A stretch of DNA of 64,000 bases from Candidatus Nitrosotalea bavarica (GCF_900167955.1 NZ_FUYK01000007.1:270173-334172); one strand, 5' to 3'. Shown: positions 18,584 through 28,443, counted from the first letter of the stretch. Program-made: numbers and translations. Notes: generated by a model from the sequence alone, not told the origin.

Positions 18584-19597
18584 TCACTTGATAATACTTG
18601 TTTTGTCTATATTCTTTCTTGATTCCATGTATGACAGAATCTTGATTGTTATGGCAATTATCCCCGTTATGATGATTATAGCTTCTAAAGTATTGGAGAA
18701 GGGATTTGATGATTCGCTTATTGTTGGACTCTGACTTAGATTTGAAATAAAAAATAAATATGAAAATAAAAAGTAGTTTGTGGCCCAGTGAATCAACACT
18801 GCTGGGGCAAAACCATATCTTACATAAACCCAGCCAATTATTATTCCTGCAACAGTTGCCTGTGATATCTTTCCGGGACTCCATGGGGTGCCTGAAATTA
18901 TATGAGATACTCCAAAAAATAATCCTATTGTAATAATCAGTATCATTGGTTTTTTGTAATTCTCAATGTAGAGATATTTTGAAGGTCTCCACAAAGACTT
19001 GAAAAATATCTTCCATGAAGGAATATGTGAATATATTAGAAATAGTGGAATTCCTATGAGTATGATTCTAAAGCCCACCTCTTCAGTCAAAGGAGACGTG
19101 CTTAACTGAAAGAAACGGATCAAATTGTTATCAGACTGGGGTGATTCAATCTTGATTCCAACGCTTTGCTGAACCATTTCAATTATCACTGAAAATAAAA
19201 TCAAAATTGAAAACCATGCCATCATATTTACAAGTGCATTATCTTTCATATTCCTCATGCCTCTTGACATTAGATTTGAAAGTGTTTTCAATAGAGATTC
19301 TTCTGGCCCAAAATATGAGATTGAAAATAATATCAAAAAAGCTGCCCATGCTATGATGAATGCATCTCCAATCTCAAAAGAAATTGGAATCTTGTAGCCT
19401 ATTCCGGCAAAAAACAAATTCAATCCGTCGGTGGGATATTGATAATTGATATCTTTTCCAATCTCTGAATTGAACATCACATAAAGACCGATTGGAAATG
19501 AAAGTAACATTATTCCAAATATTATTGATAAAAATCCAGAATATGGAACGGCAAGAATTTTTATGATCTTATCTATTTTTTCCAAACTTGATATCAA
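18584..19597 (-). CDS. CPBP-family intramembrane metalloprotease (CAAX/Abi type)
   Basis: A multi-spanning membrane protein of 337 residues with about eight helices. The three CPBP motifs are present: EEVGFR (EExxxR, near residue 167), FGVSH (FxxxH, near 225) and HWATN (HxxxN, near 270), which form the glutamate/histidine active site. Members process prenylated or other membrane proteins. The start overlaps the stop of aIF1 by 4 bp, so it is co-transcribed with it. It converges on cofC with a 4-bp gap. Substrate unknown. Confidence 0.85.
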   Translation of the reverse strand: MISSLEKIDKIIKILAVPYSGFLSIIFGIMLLSFPIGLYVMFNSEIGKDINYQYPTDGLNLFFAGIGYKIPISFEIGDAFIIAWAAFLILFSISYFGPEESLLKTLSNLMSRGMRNMKDNALVNMMAWFSILILFSVIIEMVQQSVGIKIESPQSDNNLIRFFQLSTSPLTEEVGFRIILIGIPLFLIYSHIPSWKIFFKSLWRPSKYLYIENYKKPMILIITIGLFFGVSHIISGTPWSPGKISQATVAGIIIGWVYVRYGFAPAVLIHWATNYFLFSYLFFISNLSQSPTISESSNPFSNTLEAIIIITGIIAITIKILSYMESRKNIDKTSIIK

Positions 19598-19902
19598 TGA
19601 ACTTCTATACTAGCTTCAGGAAATCCAAGCTTAACAAGCGTTGCCTTTATTGTATCTCTGTGGTCTCCTTGAAGAAAGACGTATCCTTCCTTTTCAGTGC
19701 CACCACAAGCATAACGAGCCTTTAATTCTTTTACAACTTTTCCTAAATCATTCATCTTTGGATTGATTCCTTCGATCTTGGTTCCTTTCTTTTTGAAACG
19801 TCTCTCTTCAATTCTTACAACAATCTGGGTTTGATCTTTTTCAAGTTCACCACAGGCGCATAAATCATTAGGAAGTCCACAAGTGTTGCAGATTACCGCC
19901 AT
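19594..19902 (-). CDS. Translation initiation factor aIF1 (SUI1)
   Basis: Monitors start-codon selection on the small ribosomal subunit. The 102-residue protein has an N-terminal zinc site (CNTCGLPNDLCACG). The SUI1 fold follows: VVRIEERRFKKKGTKIEGI, LKARYACGGTEKEGYVFLQGDHRD and the closing LVKLGFPEASIEVH. It is full length. ATG at 19902, 84 bp from the divergent zinc-ribbon gene at 19986. First gene of a two-gene operon with the CPBP protease. Confidence 0.95.
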   Translation of the reverse strand: MAVICNTCGLPNDLCACGELEKDQTQIVVRIEERRFKKKGTKIEGINPKMNDLGKVVKELKARYACGGTEKEGYVFLQGDHRDTIKATLVKLGFPEASIEVH

Positions 19903-19985
19903 TCGAATTAAAAAGTCGAAATCTTACTATTAAGCCTTGTTTATCCTCCTCTAAGTTTTTTATTTGGTTAAAGTAACAATATGCC

Positions 19986-20321
19986 ATGTCAAAAGAACTG
20001 ACAAAAAGAGCAGTTGAAATGCTACTAAAGGGAGCCACACTAGTTAGTGACCCTTGTCCATATTGTAAGGGTGTTAGAATAATGAATGATGGTAGTGCAT
20101 TATGCATAACATGTGGCAAAGAAGCAAAAAAAGAGCAAGATGAAACAGCCATACCCAAAACAGAAGGAAAATCTGGAAATGGTGTAATTGATACATTGGA
20201 TCAAAAAATAAAGGAACTGGCAGAAGCACTTCAAAAGGAAAAGGACTATGAGAAACAAAAACAGATCTTGTATGCTATGAATGAAATAATTATAATTAAA
20301 GAGAAACTAGCCAAGATCTAG
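19986..20321 (+). CDS. Sjogren/scleroderma autoantigen 1 (p27) family zinc-ribbon protein
   Basis: A 111-residue archaeal member of the autoantigen p27 family. The N-terminal helix MSKELTKRAVEMLLKGATLVSD precedes a zinc ribbon CPYCKGVRIMNDGSALCITCG, the family hallmark. Residues about 60-111 are a charged coiled coil. The biochemical role is unknown, although the eukaryotic relative is a nuclear/centromeric autoantigen. It is followed after 44 bp by the Sec61-beta/DUF2070 pair on the same strand and may share their transcript. Confidence 0.85.
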   Translation: MSKELTKRAVEMLLKGATLVSDPCPYCKGVRIMNDGSALCITCGKEAKKEQDETAIPKTEGKSGNGVIDTLDQKIKELAEALQKEKDYEKQKQILYAMNEIIIIKEKLAKI

Positions 20322-20365
20322 GCACAAATAGGTATTTATTTAAACAGCCTTGAAACAGAGATGAT

Positions 20366-20533
20366 ATGAGCAGCAGCAAAAAATCTGCACCACTGCCGGC
20401 ATCAAGTGCAGGTCTACTGAGATTCTTTGAGGATGAGACTAAGGGCTACAAGTTAAGACCGGAGATAGTAATTTCAATACCTGCATCACTGATTGGAATT
20501 TCATGGATTCTTAAAATCTTTTTCTCAGCATGA
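20366..20533 (+). CDS. Preprotein translocase subunit Sec61-beta (SecG)
   Basis: A 55-residue tail-anchored subunit of the Sec translocon. ATG 20366 opens MSSSKKSAPLPASSAGLLRF; the signature AGLLRFFEDETKGYKLRPE and a single C-terminal helix IVISIPASLIGISWILKIFF are diagnostic. Its TGA at 20531-20533 overlaps the ATG of the DUF2070 gene by 4 bp. Confidence 0.92.
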   Translation: MSSSKKSAPLPASSAGLLRFFEDETKGYKLRPEIVISIPASLIGISWILKIFFSA

Positions 20534-22269
20534 CGGAAAGCTCCAATGATGTATCCCGCATTCACAAACGGTATACGTTAACAACATTTACTCCAACTTC
20601 ACACTATGTATCACTCGTAATAGCTATTGTCGTTGCATGTGTTATTGTAGCAGTATCGAGCATTGATTATTTCAAATCAACTGATAGACTAGTCTATACC
20701 ATACCTGTTACTGTTGCGGCACTTATGATAACTCAGGTAATAGATACTAGAATTTTGAAGACTGAATATTCTAAATCTATACACATGTCGGCATTTGGAA
20801 ATCTTTTGTGGCTTGTAACAATTCTATGTGGAGTACTGTCTTTTTACGTATTTTCTAAACCTCAGTTATTGCAAATTTATGTAATTGAAGGAATGTTTTT
20901 GTTTACTAGTTTTAGAATTGCAATATTTACATCAGTACTGGGAGCAAAACTAAAAACAGCGTGGGCAATTTCATTAATTCAACCTCTTGCAATGTTTCTT
21001 GCGTTTGTACCGCCAAATAAATGGATTCCAATGTTGTCTGATCCTAAGTCTATTGTATATGGTATAGTTTTTTGTGTTCTTGGAAGTCTCTGGACTTTAC
21101 TAAGTGACAGAATTGCAGGTAGTGGAAAATTGTCTAGCACTCATGCATTCTTGCAAGCATATCTTGCAGCATGGACAAATGATGATCCTAAACCGATGGA
21201 ATTATTGATGGAGAAACGTTCTGAACCATCAAAGGTCTCTACATTTCAGATTTTATTCAAGAAAAAAGATGGAGACTGCAGGCTGGTAATTCCAGACCTC
21301 CATCCTGGACCGTTTCATCCGATAGGTGGAAGTAATATCCCATATCTTATTTATAAAAATCTCAATTCTTCTGCGATGGTAATGCATAGCATATCTGATC
21401 ATTCGCTTAACTTGCCTTCTAAATCTCAGGTTGATCATTACATAACAAGTCTTCAACAAAATCTAAAAATCCAAGAAGGCTCAAAGAGCACAAAGCCTGT
21501 GACAATTCAAGTCAATAAGGCACGAACTACTGGACTATTGTTTGATAAAACTGCAATCTTGATTCTTTCATTGTCTCCTCATGGTATGGAAGATATTCCG
21601 TATTACATAAAATCAGATCTTGAACAATATGGTGAAAACCGAGGATTTGAGAGAGTGTTAATTGTTGACAGTCATAATGCAATGGGGAAAGAAATTGAAA
21701 AACTTGATGCAGATGATCTTCTAAACGCTGCTAAATCTACTTTGGATACCCTCATCACAAAGGAGACACTGCCATTAGAAGTTGGATATGCAAACTCTGA
21801 ACATCTAAATTTTGAGGCAGATGATCTTGGACCTGGCAAGGTTGCAATAATGTGTTTTAAGATTGGCGATGAAAAGTTCTTTCTTGCATGGGCTGATGCA
21901 AATAACATGTTAAATGGACTACGGGAAGAAATTGCAAATAGTTTCTTAAATAATGGATATAATTTTCTTGAAATATGTACATCTGATACACACTATAAAG
22001 CAAGAACGCCTAGAAATAAACACGGTTATTTTGAATTTGGAAGTCTATCAAAAGCACCTGACGTTGTTTCGTGGTTTTTAGATCTTGCCAAAAAGGCAGA
22101 ACAGACTGCATCCCCTACATCATATGATCTCTTGGAAAGCGAAACCAGTGTCAAAGTCATGGGAGGAAACCAACTTGAACTTTATTCAAAATCTCTTGAC
22201 AACGCAATGCGAATTACACAAGCATTTCTTTTGATAACAACGGGATTTTTTATCTATACGTTGCTCTAA
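20530..22269 (+). CDS. DUF2070 family membrane protein
   Basis: A 579-residue archaeal protein. Residues about 28-195 form about six membrane helices. A soluble domain follows with KDGDCRLVIPDLHPGPFHPIGGSN, ILSLSPHGMEDIP, IVDSHNAMG and EICTSDTHYKARTP. A last helix lies at residues 560-577. The conserved His/Asp pattern (DLHPGPFHP, DSHN, SDTH) looks like a metal site. The family is restricted to archaea and uncharacterised. Tight coupling to Sec61-beta suggests a membrane-biogenesis role; that is inference. Confidence 0.78.
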   Translation: MTESSNDVSRIHKRYTLTTFTPTSHYVSLVIAIVVACVIVAVSSIDYFKSTDRLVYTIPVTVAALMITQVIDTRILKTEYSKSIHMSAFGNLLWLVTILCGVLSFYVFSKPQLLQIYVIEGMFLFTSFRIAIFTSVLGAKLKTAWAISLIQPLAMFLAFVPPNKWIPMLSDPKSIVYGIVFCVLGSLWTLLSDRIAGSGKLSSTHAFLQAYLAAWTNDDPKPMELLMEKRSEPSKVSTFQILFKKKDGDCRLVIPDLHPGPFHPIGGSNIPYLIYKNLNSSAMVMHSISDHSLNLPSKSQVDHYITSLQQNLKIQEGSKSTKPVTIQVNKARTTGLLFDKTAILILSLSPHGMEDIPYYIKSDLEQYGENRGFERVLIVDSHNAMGKEIEKLDADDLLNAAKSTLDTLITKETLPLEVGYANSEHLNFEADDLGPGKVAIMCFKIGDEKFFLAWADANNMLNGLREEIANSFLNNGYNFLEICTSDTHYKARTPRNKHGYFEFGSLSKAPDVVSWFLDLAKKAEQTASPTSYDLLESETSVKVMGGNQLELYSKSLDNAMRITQAFLLITTGFFIYTLL

Positions 22270-22886
22270 CTTTGAAGTTTTTCTAGATTTCCATAAAACT
22301 CGTCACAAAAGGAATCTAACTGGTGAATCGGAATTATTGGTACTCTTTCAATGAATTGTAGATCATGTTGGTAAAGAGTTACAATTGCAGGAACTGCCGC
22401 CCTGATGTCTTCTTTGACAAGATACTGTTTGGTTCTTTCAATTTGTTTTTTTACAGCACTCTGAAGGGCTGATTGGGTCATGTTTTTCCAGTGTTTGCAA
22501 TCAACCAGTATGGCAACATCTGATTTGATGCCTATCACGTCTATCTGCATTCTAGGTTTTGTCAAGATGACATTTTTTGTTGTCTCAAAATCTCGTTTCT
22601 CAAGTATCTCAGCAGCAAGTGACTCAAAGTCTTGCCATTTCAACAAGCGGGAGACCTCGTCAATTGCAGCACCCATGCTGATTGCAAGAATACTTGTCTT
22701 TAGCTTGTCACTTTCTTCGAAATGGACTTGATCCTCTTCAAATCTTCCAATGCCATTTTGCATAAAATTGTCTAGTATCTCCCTTGCCAAATCTTCACTA
22801 GTCTGAGTTGCCATGCTAAAGTCCTTGATAGAAAGTCCTCCAGGAATTATCCCCTCAATTCCTTTTACCAGTGTTTGAAGATTCAC
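22266..22886 (-). CDS. PD-(D/E)XK restriction endonuclease-like protein
   Basis: A 206-residue protein. The N-terminal half is helical, winged-helix-like (IKDFSMATQTSEDLAREILDNFMQNG). The C-terminal half has the Mrr/HJR-type nuclease core: WQDFESLAAEILEKRDFETTKN, then IDVIGIKSDVAILVDCKHWK, giving the D...(D)xK catalytic pattern. LVKEDIRAAVPAIVTLY follows. GTG start. It converges on DUF2070 with a 4-bp overlap. No methylase or specificity gene is near, so a chromosomal repair or housekeeping nuclease is likelier than a restriction system. Confidence 0.78.
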   Translation of the reverse strand: MNLQTLVKGIEGIIPGGLSIKDFSMATQTSEDLAREILDNFMQNGIGRFEEDQVHFEESDKLKTSILAISMGAAIDEVSRLLKWQDFESLAAEILEKRDFETTKNVILTKPRMQIDVIGIKSDVAILVDCKHWKNMTQSALQSAVKKQIERTKQYLVKEDIRAAVPAIVTLYQHDLQFIERVPIIPIHQLDSFCDEFYGNLEKLQS

Positions 22887-23030
22887 TATGAACCAATTAC
22901 ATTTCTTTTATAAAATGCTATTTGTGTTAGTACATGATACCAAGCCTTGGAACTTCTTGTATCTGATTTTTATATTCTAATAATTTACTTGTTGGACCAT
23001 GGTTAAATACAGTTCATTGAAAAACATAGC

Positions 23031-25496
23031 ATGAAATTTTTATTATTCTTTCTTCTAGTGATTTTTATTTTGGGTCCGGTAATTGCATTTGGCGAGAAAG
23101 GTACAAATTTTAACAAAGTGGAATTTATACAGTACTCTGATGATAACACTGCTGTACAAGAAGTAGAAAATGGACACTTGGATATTTATTATTCTGCAAT
23201 ACCATTGGATAGACTTGATGATCAATCAAGGCAAAATTTGAAGATATTCCAGTCTGCTGGAACAAGTTATAGTCTTTTGATAAATCCTGCAGTCTCTGAT
23301 CAATTCAATCCGTTTTCAATTCAACAAGTAAGATTTGCACTAAATTATCTAATAGACCGGGATCTTATCGTAGACGAAGTTCTAAATGGTTATGGCGTTC
23401 AAATGATTTCTGCGTACAAGCCATATGACCCTGATTATCTCTCAATGCTGGGAGAATTACAATCATTTAATTTCAAACACAATCCAGCGCTTGCAAATCA
23501 AATCATATCAAGTGCACTTGAAAAGGTAGGCGCACAAAAGACTGGGGGAATTTGGTACTATGATTCAAAACCGATATCAGTTACAATCTTTATACGAAAT
23601 GATGATCCAGTGCGAAAATCTATTGGCGAAATTCTTGCTTCTCAACTACACGATGTAGGATTTACGGTGAAAAAAGATTATGGTGATCTGACAAAGGCAT
23701 TCTCGGATGTTTATGGTTCCAACCCATCTGATATGAAATGGAATATTTACACCGAAGGATGGACAATGAGTGGCTTTGTAAGATATGATTCTGTAAATAC
23801 TGCTCAAATGTATTCTCCATGGTACTCTAACATGCCTGGATTTAACAATCCATCATACTGGAATTTCAAAGACCCAGAAATTGATTCTCTATCAAAGGCG
23901 ATATTCTTTGGAAATTTTACATCTTCAGAGCAACGCTCCAATTTGATAAACCAGGCAGTTGACAAGGGAATTCATGATTCTGTTAGAATATTTCTTGCAT
24001 GCAAGATAGACCAATTTGTTGCAAACAAAAAAGTCGATGGAATAATAAATGATTTTGGTGCAGGAATTACAAGTAGGTTTACTCCAATTAATGCAAGATC
24101 CGATTCTGATACGCTAACAATAGGTGTAAAAAAGATTTACTCTGGTGCATGGAATCCAATCGGTGGATTTACAGATTCCTCTAGCCAACAAATTTGGGGA
24201 ACGCTATCTGATCCTGGAAGCTTCAAAAATCCTTACACTGGTTATACCATTCCAGTACGATCTGATTGGCAAGTCCAGACTGCTGGACCTTTGAATAAAC
24301 TTGATGTTCCAAGTGATGCAATATACTGGGATGCTGTAAAACAAAAGTGGACCCATGTAGGAACTGGAATCAAGGCAACAAGCAAAGTAACGTTTCACCT
24401 AAAATTTGGAAATTGGCACAACAAAGTTCCAATGGATATGAATGATGTTCTTTATGGGATTTATTTTCTATATCAATGGGGTGCAGATCAGACAAATGGA
24501 ACGATGACATTTGATTCTGAATATTCTCCCAAGGCAAATCAGGCTGCAAAAACCCTCATAGGAGTTAGAGTTGTTGATGGAAATACAATTGAAGTTTATC
24601 AAAACTATTGGCATTTTGATGATAATGAAATTGCAGACTCGGCCCAAGTCTGGCCAGCCATGCCATGGGAGGTTGTCTACTCTATGGAAAAAGCAGTAAC
24701 TGATGGCAAGCTTGCATTTTCAAGATCAGATGCAATGAGTAAAGACGTAGACTGGATGTCGTTAATTATTCCAAACGATGCCAATGTGATAAAAACAAAC
24801 CTTGAAGACTTTGAAAAAGAGAGATCCATTCCACCAGCACTTTCATACGTTAATGATTCAAACTATTTTGTTTCAAGATATAATGCTTCGATATCATGGA
24901 TTGCAGAACATGGCCATGCCGTAATAAGTAATGGGCCATACTATTTGGATAGTTATTCTCCTGATGCAAGAAAAATTACAATAAAAGCATTTGATGATCC
25001 TACATATCCTTTCAAATCTGGATATTGGAAAAAATTCGAAGAGGTAAGCATGCCTACAATTCAAAATGTTGAGGTGCCAACTACTGTAACTCTGGGTGCA
25101 AACCTCACAATCCCCATTTCAGTCACACCAAACGCGACTGTATATTACTATTTTACAAACCCTGAAGGAAAGATAGTTGATAATGGAAAGCAGATGTCTG
25201 CTAATGGCACCATGACAATAACCCTAGGTCCTGAAATGACAAAGAATTTTGAACTGGGCTCTAATGACTTTCAGATATTTGTAGTATCAGATGCTGCATA
25301 CAAGCCTGACATGTATCACACAAGTTTTCTTGTAACGCAAGGGGCAAATCAACTAGCTCCCGAGAATCTTGTCTCAAGCAATGAATCTCATGAAGTAAAT
25401 TATGTATATCTTGCAGGGGTTGCAATATTTACAAGCGTGATATTTCTAGTAATTTTGTATGTATTTCTTAGGAGAAGAAAAAGTAAGGTAAAGTAG
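23031..25496 (+). CDS. ABC transporter substrate-binding protein, family 5 (oligopeptide/dipeptide type)
   Basis: Membrane-tethered solute receptor of 821 residues. Signal sequence (MKFLLFFLLVIFILGPVIAFG). The SBP_bac_5 fold spans about 60-680 with VRFALNYLIDRDLIVDEVLNGYG, VRKSIGEILASQLHDVGF and GIYFLYQWGA. A beta-sandwich is followed by a C-terminal helix (790-812, VYLAGVAIFTSVIFLVILYVF) with a basic tail anchoring it. The permease gene starts immediately after its TAG. Ligand unknown; peptides or nickel-type ligands are both family options. It is longer than bacterial DppA because of the C-terminal anchor domain. Confidence 0.9.
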   Translation: MKFLLFFLLVIFILGPVIAFGEKGTNFNKVEFIQYSDDNTAVQEVENGHLDIYYSAIPLDRLDDQSRQNLKIFQSAGTSYSLLINPAVSDQFNPFSIQQVRFALNYLIDRDLIVDEVLNGYGVQMISAYKPYDPDYLSMLGELQSFNFKHNPALANQIISSALEKVGAQKTGGIWYYDSKPISVTIFIRNDDPVRKSIGEILASQLHDVGFTVKKDYGDLTKAFSDVYGSNPSDMKWNIYTEGWTMSGFVRYDSVNTAQMYSPWYSNMPGFNNPSYWNFKDPEIDSLSKAIFFGNFTSSEQRSNLINQAVDKGIHDSVRIFLACKIDQFVANKKVDGIINDFGAGITSRFTPINARSDSDTLTIGVKKIYSGAWNPIGGFTDSSSQQIWGTLSDPGSFKNPYTGYTIPVRSDWQVQTAGPLNKLDVPSDAIYWDAVKQKWTHVGTGIKATSKVTFHLKFGNWHNKVPMDMNDVLYGIYFLYQWGADQTNGTMTFDSEYSPKANQAAKTLIGVRVVDGNTIEVYQNYWHFDDNEIADSAQVWPAMPWEVVYSMEKAVTDGKLAFSRSDAMSKDVDWMSLIIPNDANVIKTNLEDFEKERSIPPALSYVNDSNYFVSRYNASISWIAEHGHAVISNGPYYLDSYSPDARKITIKAFDDPTYPFKSGYWKKFEEVSMPTIQNVEVPTTVTLGANLTIPISVTPNATVYYYFTNPEGKIVDNGKQMSANGTMTITLGPEMTKNFELGSNDFQIFVVSDAAYKPDMYHTSFLVTQGANQLAPENLVSSNESHEVNYVYLAGVAIFTSVIFLVILYVFLRRRKSKVK

Positions 25497-26549
25497 ATGG
25501 GATTTAAAAAATTCCTTGCAAAGCGCGCAATTACAATGTTTGGAGTATTGATGGCAACACTTCTTGTTACAATCGCATTGGTAGGAGCAAACATGGATTC
25601 TATATCAAAACAAAGTGTTACATTGGAAATAAGGCAGCAAGTGACAAACAACAAAAGTCTTCTGTCAAGTTTTAAAACAACTGATCAGATGGATTCGTAT
25701 ATAGAAAATCAAATTCAACAACAAATTAAATCTCTTGGACTTGATCAACCATGGTACGCTCCTCAAAGAATTGGTTTGTCAATGTACAAAATTTTAACTC
25801 TGGACTTTGGTCATGCAAAATTTCTTACAAGTGATAGCGGATCATCTGATGTAAAAGATATAATACTTGAAAAATTGCCAAGGACCATTCTTCTTTTTAC
25901 AACAGCCACTGTGATAGTTTCGGTTATAGGAATATTTCTGGGGGCAGTTGCTGCAAGTAAAGTGAACTCAAAGATTGACAAGATAACCTCAGGCTTTGCA
26001 ATAATATCGAGCAGCTTTCCAGTTTGGTGGATAGGTGTTCTTATGATATTTGTTTTTGCATTTCTTTATCCAATATTTCCTGCAAGAGCTACACCTGATA
26101 TTTCTGTAACCGACCCAGGGTACTTAGGGTCTCTTTTGTACCACATGGCACTTCCATTGATTACTCTGGTTCTAATCGGATTTGGTTCGTGGGCATACTT
26201 GGTAAGAAATTTTCTAGTTGGGGTATTACAAGAGGACTTTATCATGGCAAAAAGAGCCGCAGGAATAGATGAAAAACGAATACTATTCTCGCATGCATTG
26301 AAAAATGCCGCACCGCCAATTGTGACAATTCTTGCACTTAGCTTGTCAGGCTCTCTTGGTGGGGCAATAATCACAGAAGCTGTCTTTGATTGGCCAGGTA
26401 TGGGTAGACTATACTTTGAGGCAATCAGTGTTTTGGATTTACCCGTAATCATTGGTGCGACATATGTTTTGACTGCATTCTTTCTAGTAAGCGTGTTTAT
26501 AGCTGATGTCTTGTACGGATACTTTGATCCTAGGGTGAGAAGAGAATGA
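25497..26549 (+). CDS. ABC transporter permease, DppB/OppB type
   Basis: Inner-membrane channel subunit of 350 residues. An N-terminal helix is followed by a soluble loop and five helices. The EAA signature is seen around DFIMAKRAAGIDEKRILFSHALKNAAPP, with the expected C-terminal end GYFDPRVRRE. The ATG at 25497 directly abuts the upstream stop, and the next permease overlaps it by 4 bp. Forms a heterodimer with the following subunit. Confidence 0.93.
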   Translation: MGFKKFLAKRAITMFGVLMATLLVTIALVGANMDSISKQSVTLEIRQQVTNNKSLLSSFKTTDQMDSYIENQIQQQIKSLGLDQPWYAPQRIGLSMYKILTLDFGHAKFLTSDSGSSDVKDIILEKLPRTILLFTTATVIVSVIGIFLGAVAASKVNSKIDKITSGFAIISSSFPVWWIGVLMIFVFAFLYPIFPARATPDISVTDPGYLGSLLYHMALPLITLVLIGFGSWAYLVRNFLVGVLQEDFIMAKRAAGIDEKRILFSHALKNAAPPIVTILALSLSGSLGGAIITEAVFDWPGMGRLYFEAISVLDLPVIIGATYVLTAFFLVSVFIADVLYGYFDPRVRRE

Positions 26550-27907
26550 GTTTTTCGGCAAGAGGCATCTGGCGTGAATTTTCTCATAGTAAAATAGGAA
26601 TGACGGGAATTGTAATTCTTGCAGCACTTTTCTTGATGTCAATTATTGCATTTGTAACTATACCCGTTGAAATCTTCAAGACATGGAATGATCCTGCAAG
26701 TTGGCTACTGTATCCAAAATCTGCACAACCTGCTTGGATAAACTATTTCCAATCTGAAAAGATCCCAGAACACTTGATATTGCAACCGCAAAGCTCATCA
26801 CAACAACTGTCCTCTGTATATGTTCTGACCGATTCATTTGCAGTAAATTATCAATACGATGGATTTCCAAGTGATTTTATCTATCAATATACTGCAAAAT
26901 ACATCGGCTCTCCTTTGTTGCAATTGTCTGTTACACGACCTGATGGAATTGAATTGCATCTGATTTCTATATCGTTACCTTTTAGCAATACTGAAACAAC
27001 ATACACCAGTATGTTGTTTTCAACACAAAATGTAATTGTAAAAAATCTTGGAAATGATAAAAACAGATATTCATTTCCATTTGATGCTCTTTCTTCTGAA
27101 AAAATAATATTCTCAAAACTTGACGAAAACAAAATCCTCAAGGGCAATTATGTTTTCAGCGTTCATTTGTACGATGTATCTGGAAAACCTACTCTTGAAA
27201 AGTCTAATCTTGTAATAGGGGGAAAGGTTTTTGGAATGATGGGAACCGATGAACTCAGACGGGACTTGTCTGTTGGATTGCTTTGGGGTACACCATTGGC
27301 ACTTTTCATAGGTATAACAGTAGCAATTGGTTCTGTAGTACTTGGCTTACTTTATGGTGTGTTTGCAGGATTCAAGGGTAAAGCAACTGATGAGATATTG
27401 ATGCGTTTTAACGATATAATTTATGCCATGCCTGCTCTTCCGCTTTTGATAATTTTAGCAGTAACTGTTGGAAACAGCGTATTTTTGATGGTTGGATTCC
27501 TTGTAATCTTTGGCTGGGTAGGAATAGCCAAAGTATCAAGAAGTATGGCAATGCAGATAAAAACACTCCAATATGTTGAAGCATCAAAACTGATGGGTCA
27601 GAAAGATCGTAAAATAATATTCAAACACATACTTCCACAACTTCTTCCATATGCATTTGCAAGCATTGCAATATCAGTTCCTGCTGCGATTACTACTGAA
27701 GCTGGTCTTAGTTTTCTAGGATTGGGAGATCCTACCTTTCCGACATGGGGACAAATATTGCATGATGCAAGCTCTTACAGTGCAGCAGCTCGGGGTATGT
27801 GGTGGTGGATCTTACCCCCGGGAATCTTGATTGCAATAACAGGTCTTGCGTTTGTATTTATGGGTCACGCGATGGATGTAATAATCAATCCTAGGCTACG
27901 ACGATAA
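26546..27907 (+). CDS. ABC transporter permease, DppC/OppC type, with periplasmic insert
   Basis: Second permease subunit, 453 residues, against about 300 for bacterial DppC. The extra length is an insert of about 150 residues between helix 1 (19-40) and helix 2 (about 245), probably an outside domain. The core is typical: TDELRRDLSVGLLWGTPLAL, EASKLMGQKDRKIIFKHILPQLLP (EAA loop), SFLGLGDPTFPTWGQIL and the end DVIINPRLRR. No ATPase gene follows; the transporter must recruit one encoded elsewhere. Confidence 0.92.
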   Translation: MSFSARGIWREFSHSKIGMTGIVILAALFLMSIIAFVTIPVEIFKTWNDPASWLLYPKSAQPAWINYFQSEKIPEHLILQPQSSSQQLSSVYVLTDSFAVNYQYDGFPSDFIYQYTAKYIGSPLLQLSVTRPDGIELHLISISLPFSNTETTYTSMLFSTQNVIVKNLGNDKNRYSFPFDALSSEKIIFSKLDENKILKGNYVFSVHLYDVSGKPTLEKSNLVIGGKVFGMMGTDELRRDLSVGLLWGTPLALFIGITVAIGSVVLGLLYGVFAGFKGKATDEILMRFNDIIYAMPALPLLIILAVTVGNSVFLMVGFLVIFGWVGIAKVSRSMAMQIKTLQYVEASKLMGQKDRKIIFKHILPQLLPYAFASIAISVPAAITTEAGLSFLGLGDPTFPTWGQILHDASSYSAAARGMWWWILPPGILIAITGLAFVFMGHAMDVIINPRLRR

Positions 27908-28035
27908 TCTGACTAGATCTAGAAATGAAATTCTTCATCAGCGGGGGTAAGTTTTTCACAGTCTGGTCATTTCTAATCTTGATGTAATAGTCTACTTGAA
28001 AATAGCCTAAATACTATTGATTATATCTTAAGGTG

Positions 28036-28407
28036 ATGACCACTGAGAGTGTTACTGAGATGATTCCCGAAGTAGAATACAAACCTGTGAAAAAGATAAT
28101 TATACATCATATCTCAAAGTACGCTTCCGTAGAGAAGTTCCTAACAAGTGCAATACCGCCAAACACGCCTTCTATTGGATGGTGTAGCGGATACCTGATA
28201 AGTTTTACAAACTTTCCGGAATCTGATGATGTCACAAGAGAAGTCCTCAACGGAACAACTCATGTTGCATCTGTGTATTACTGTGAGATGACAGAATTCA
28301 AATCTACTATCAAAACTCAATACAATCAAGAGATATTGGTCATCGATCAATCAAACGAAATTCCAGTAGTTGCAATCGCTCAGTTTCTAAAGAAAAGGAA
28401 AAATTAA
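28036..28407 (+). CDS. Conserved hypothetical protein
   Basis: A 123-residue soluble protein from ATG 28036; a GTG three bases upstream is the alternative. It has alternating strands and helices (VKKIIIHHISKYASVEKFLTS, GWCSGYLISFTNF, EILVIDQSNEIPVVAIAQFL) and a lysine-rich C-terminus. Two cysteines (about 51 and 84) are not in a metal motif. I do not recognise the family. It lies 126 bp after the ABC permeases, probably with its own promoter in the AT-rich gap. Confidence 0.55.
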   Translation: MTTESVTEMIPEVEYKPVKKIIIHHISKYASVEKFLTSAIPPNTPSIGWCSGYLISFTNFPESDDVTREVLNGTTHVASVYYCEMTEFKSTIKTQYNQEILVIDQSNEIPVVAIAQFLKKRKN

Positions 28408-28443
28408 TTCACATTTGATATGCAACTGATTTTGAAATAAGAT

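Noticed and set aside
26066-26587. 173-codon minus-strand frame
   Set aside because: It is antisense to the DppB permease with its clear EAA motif. Its composition is that of a shadow frame.
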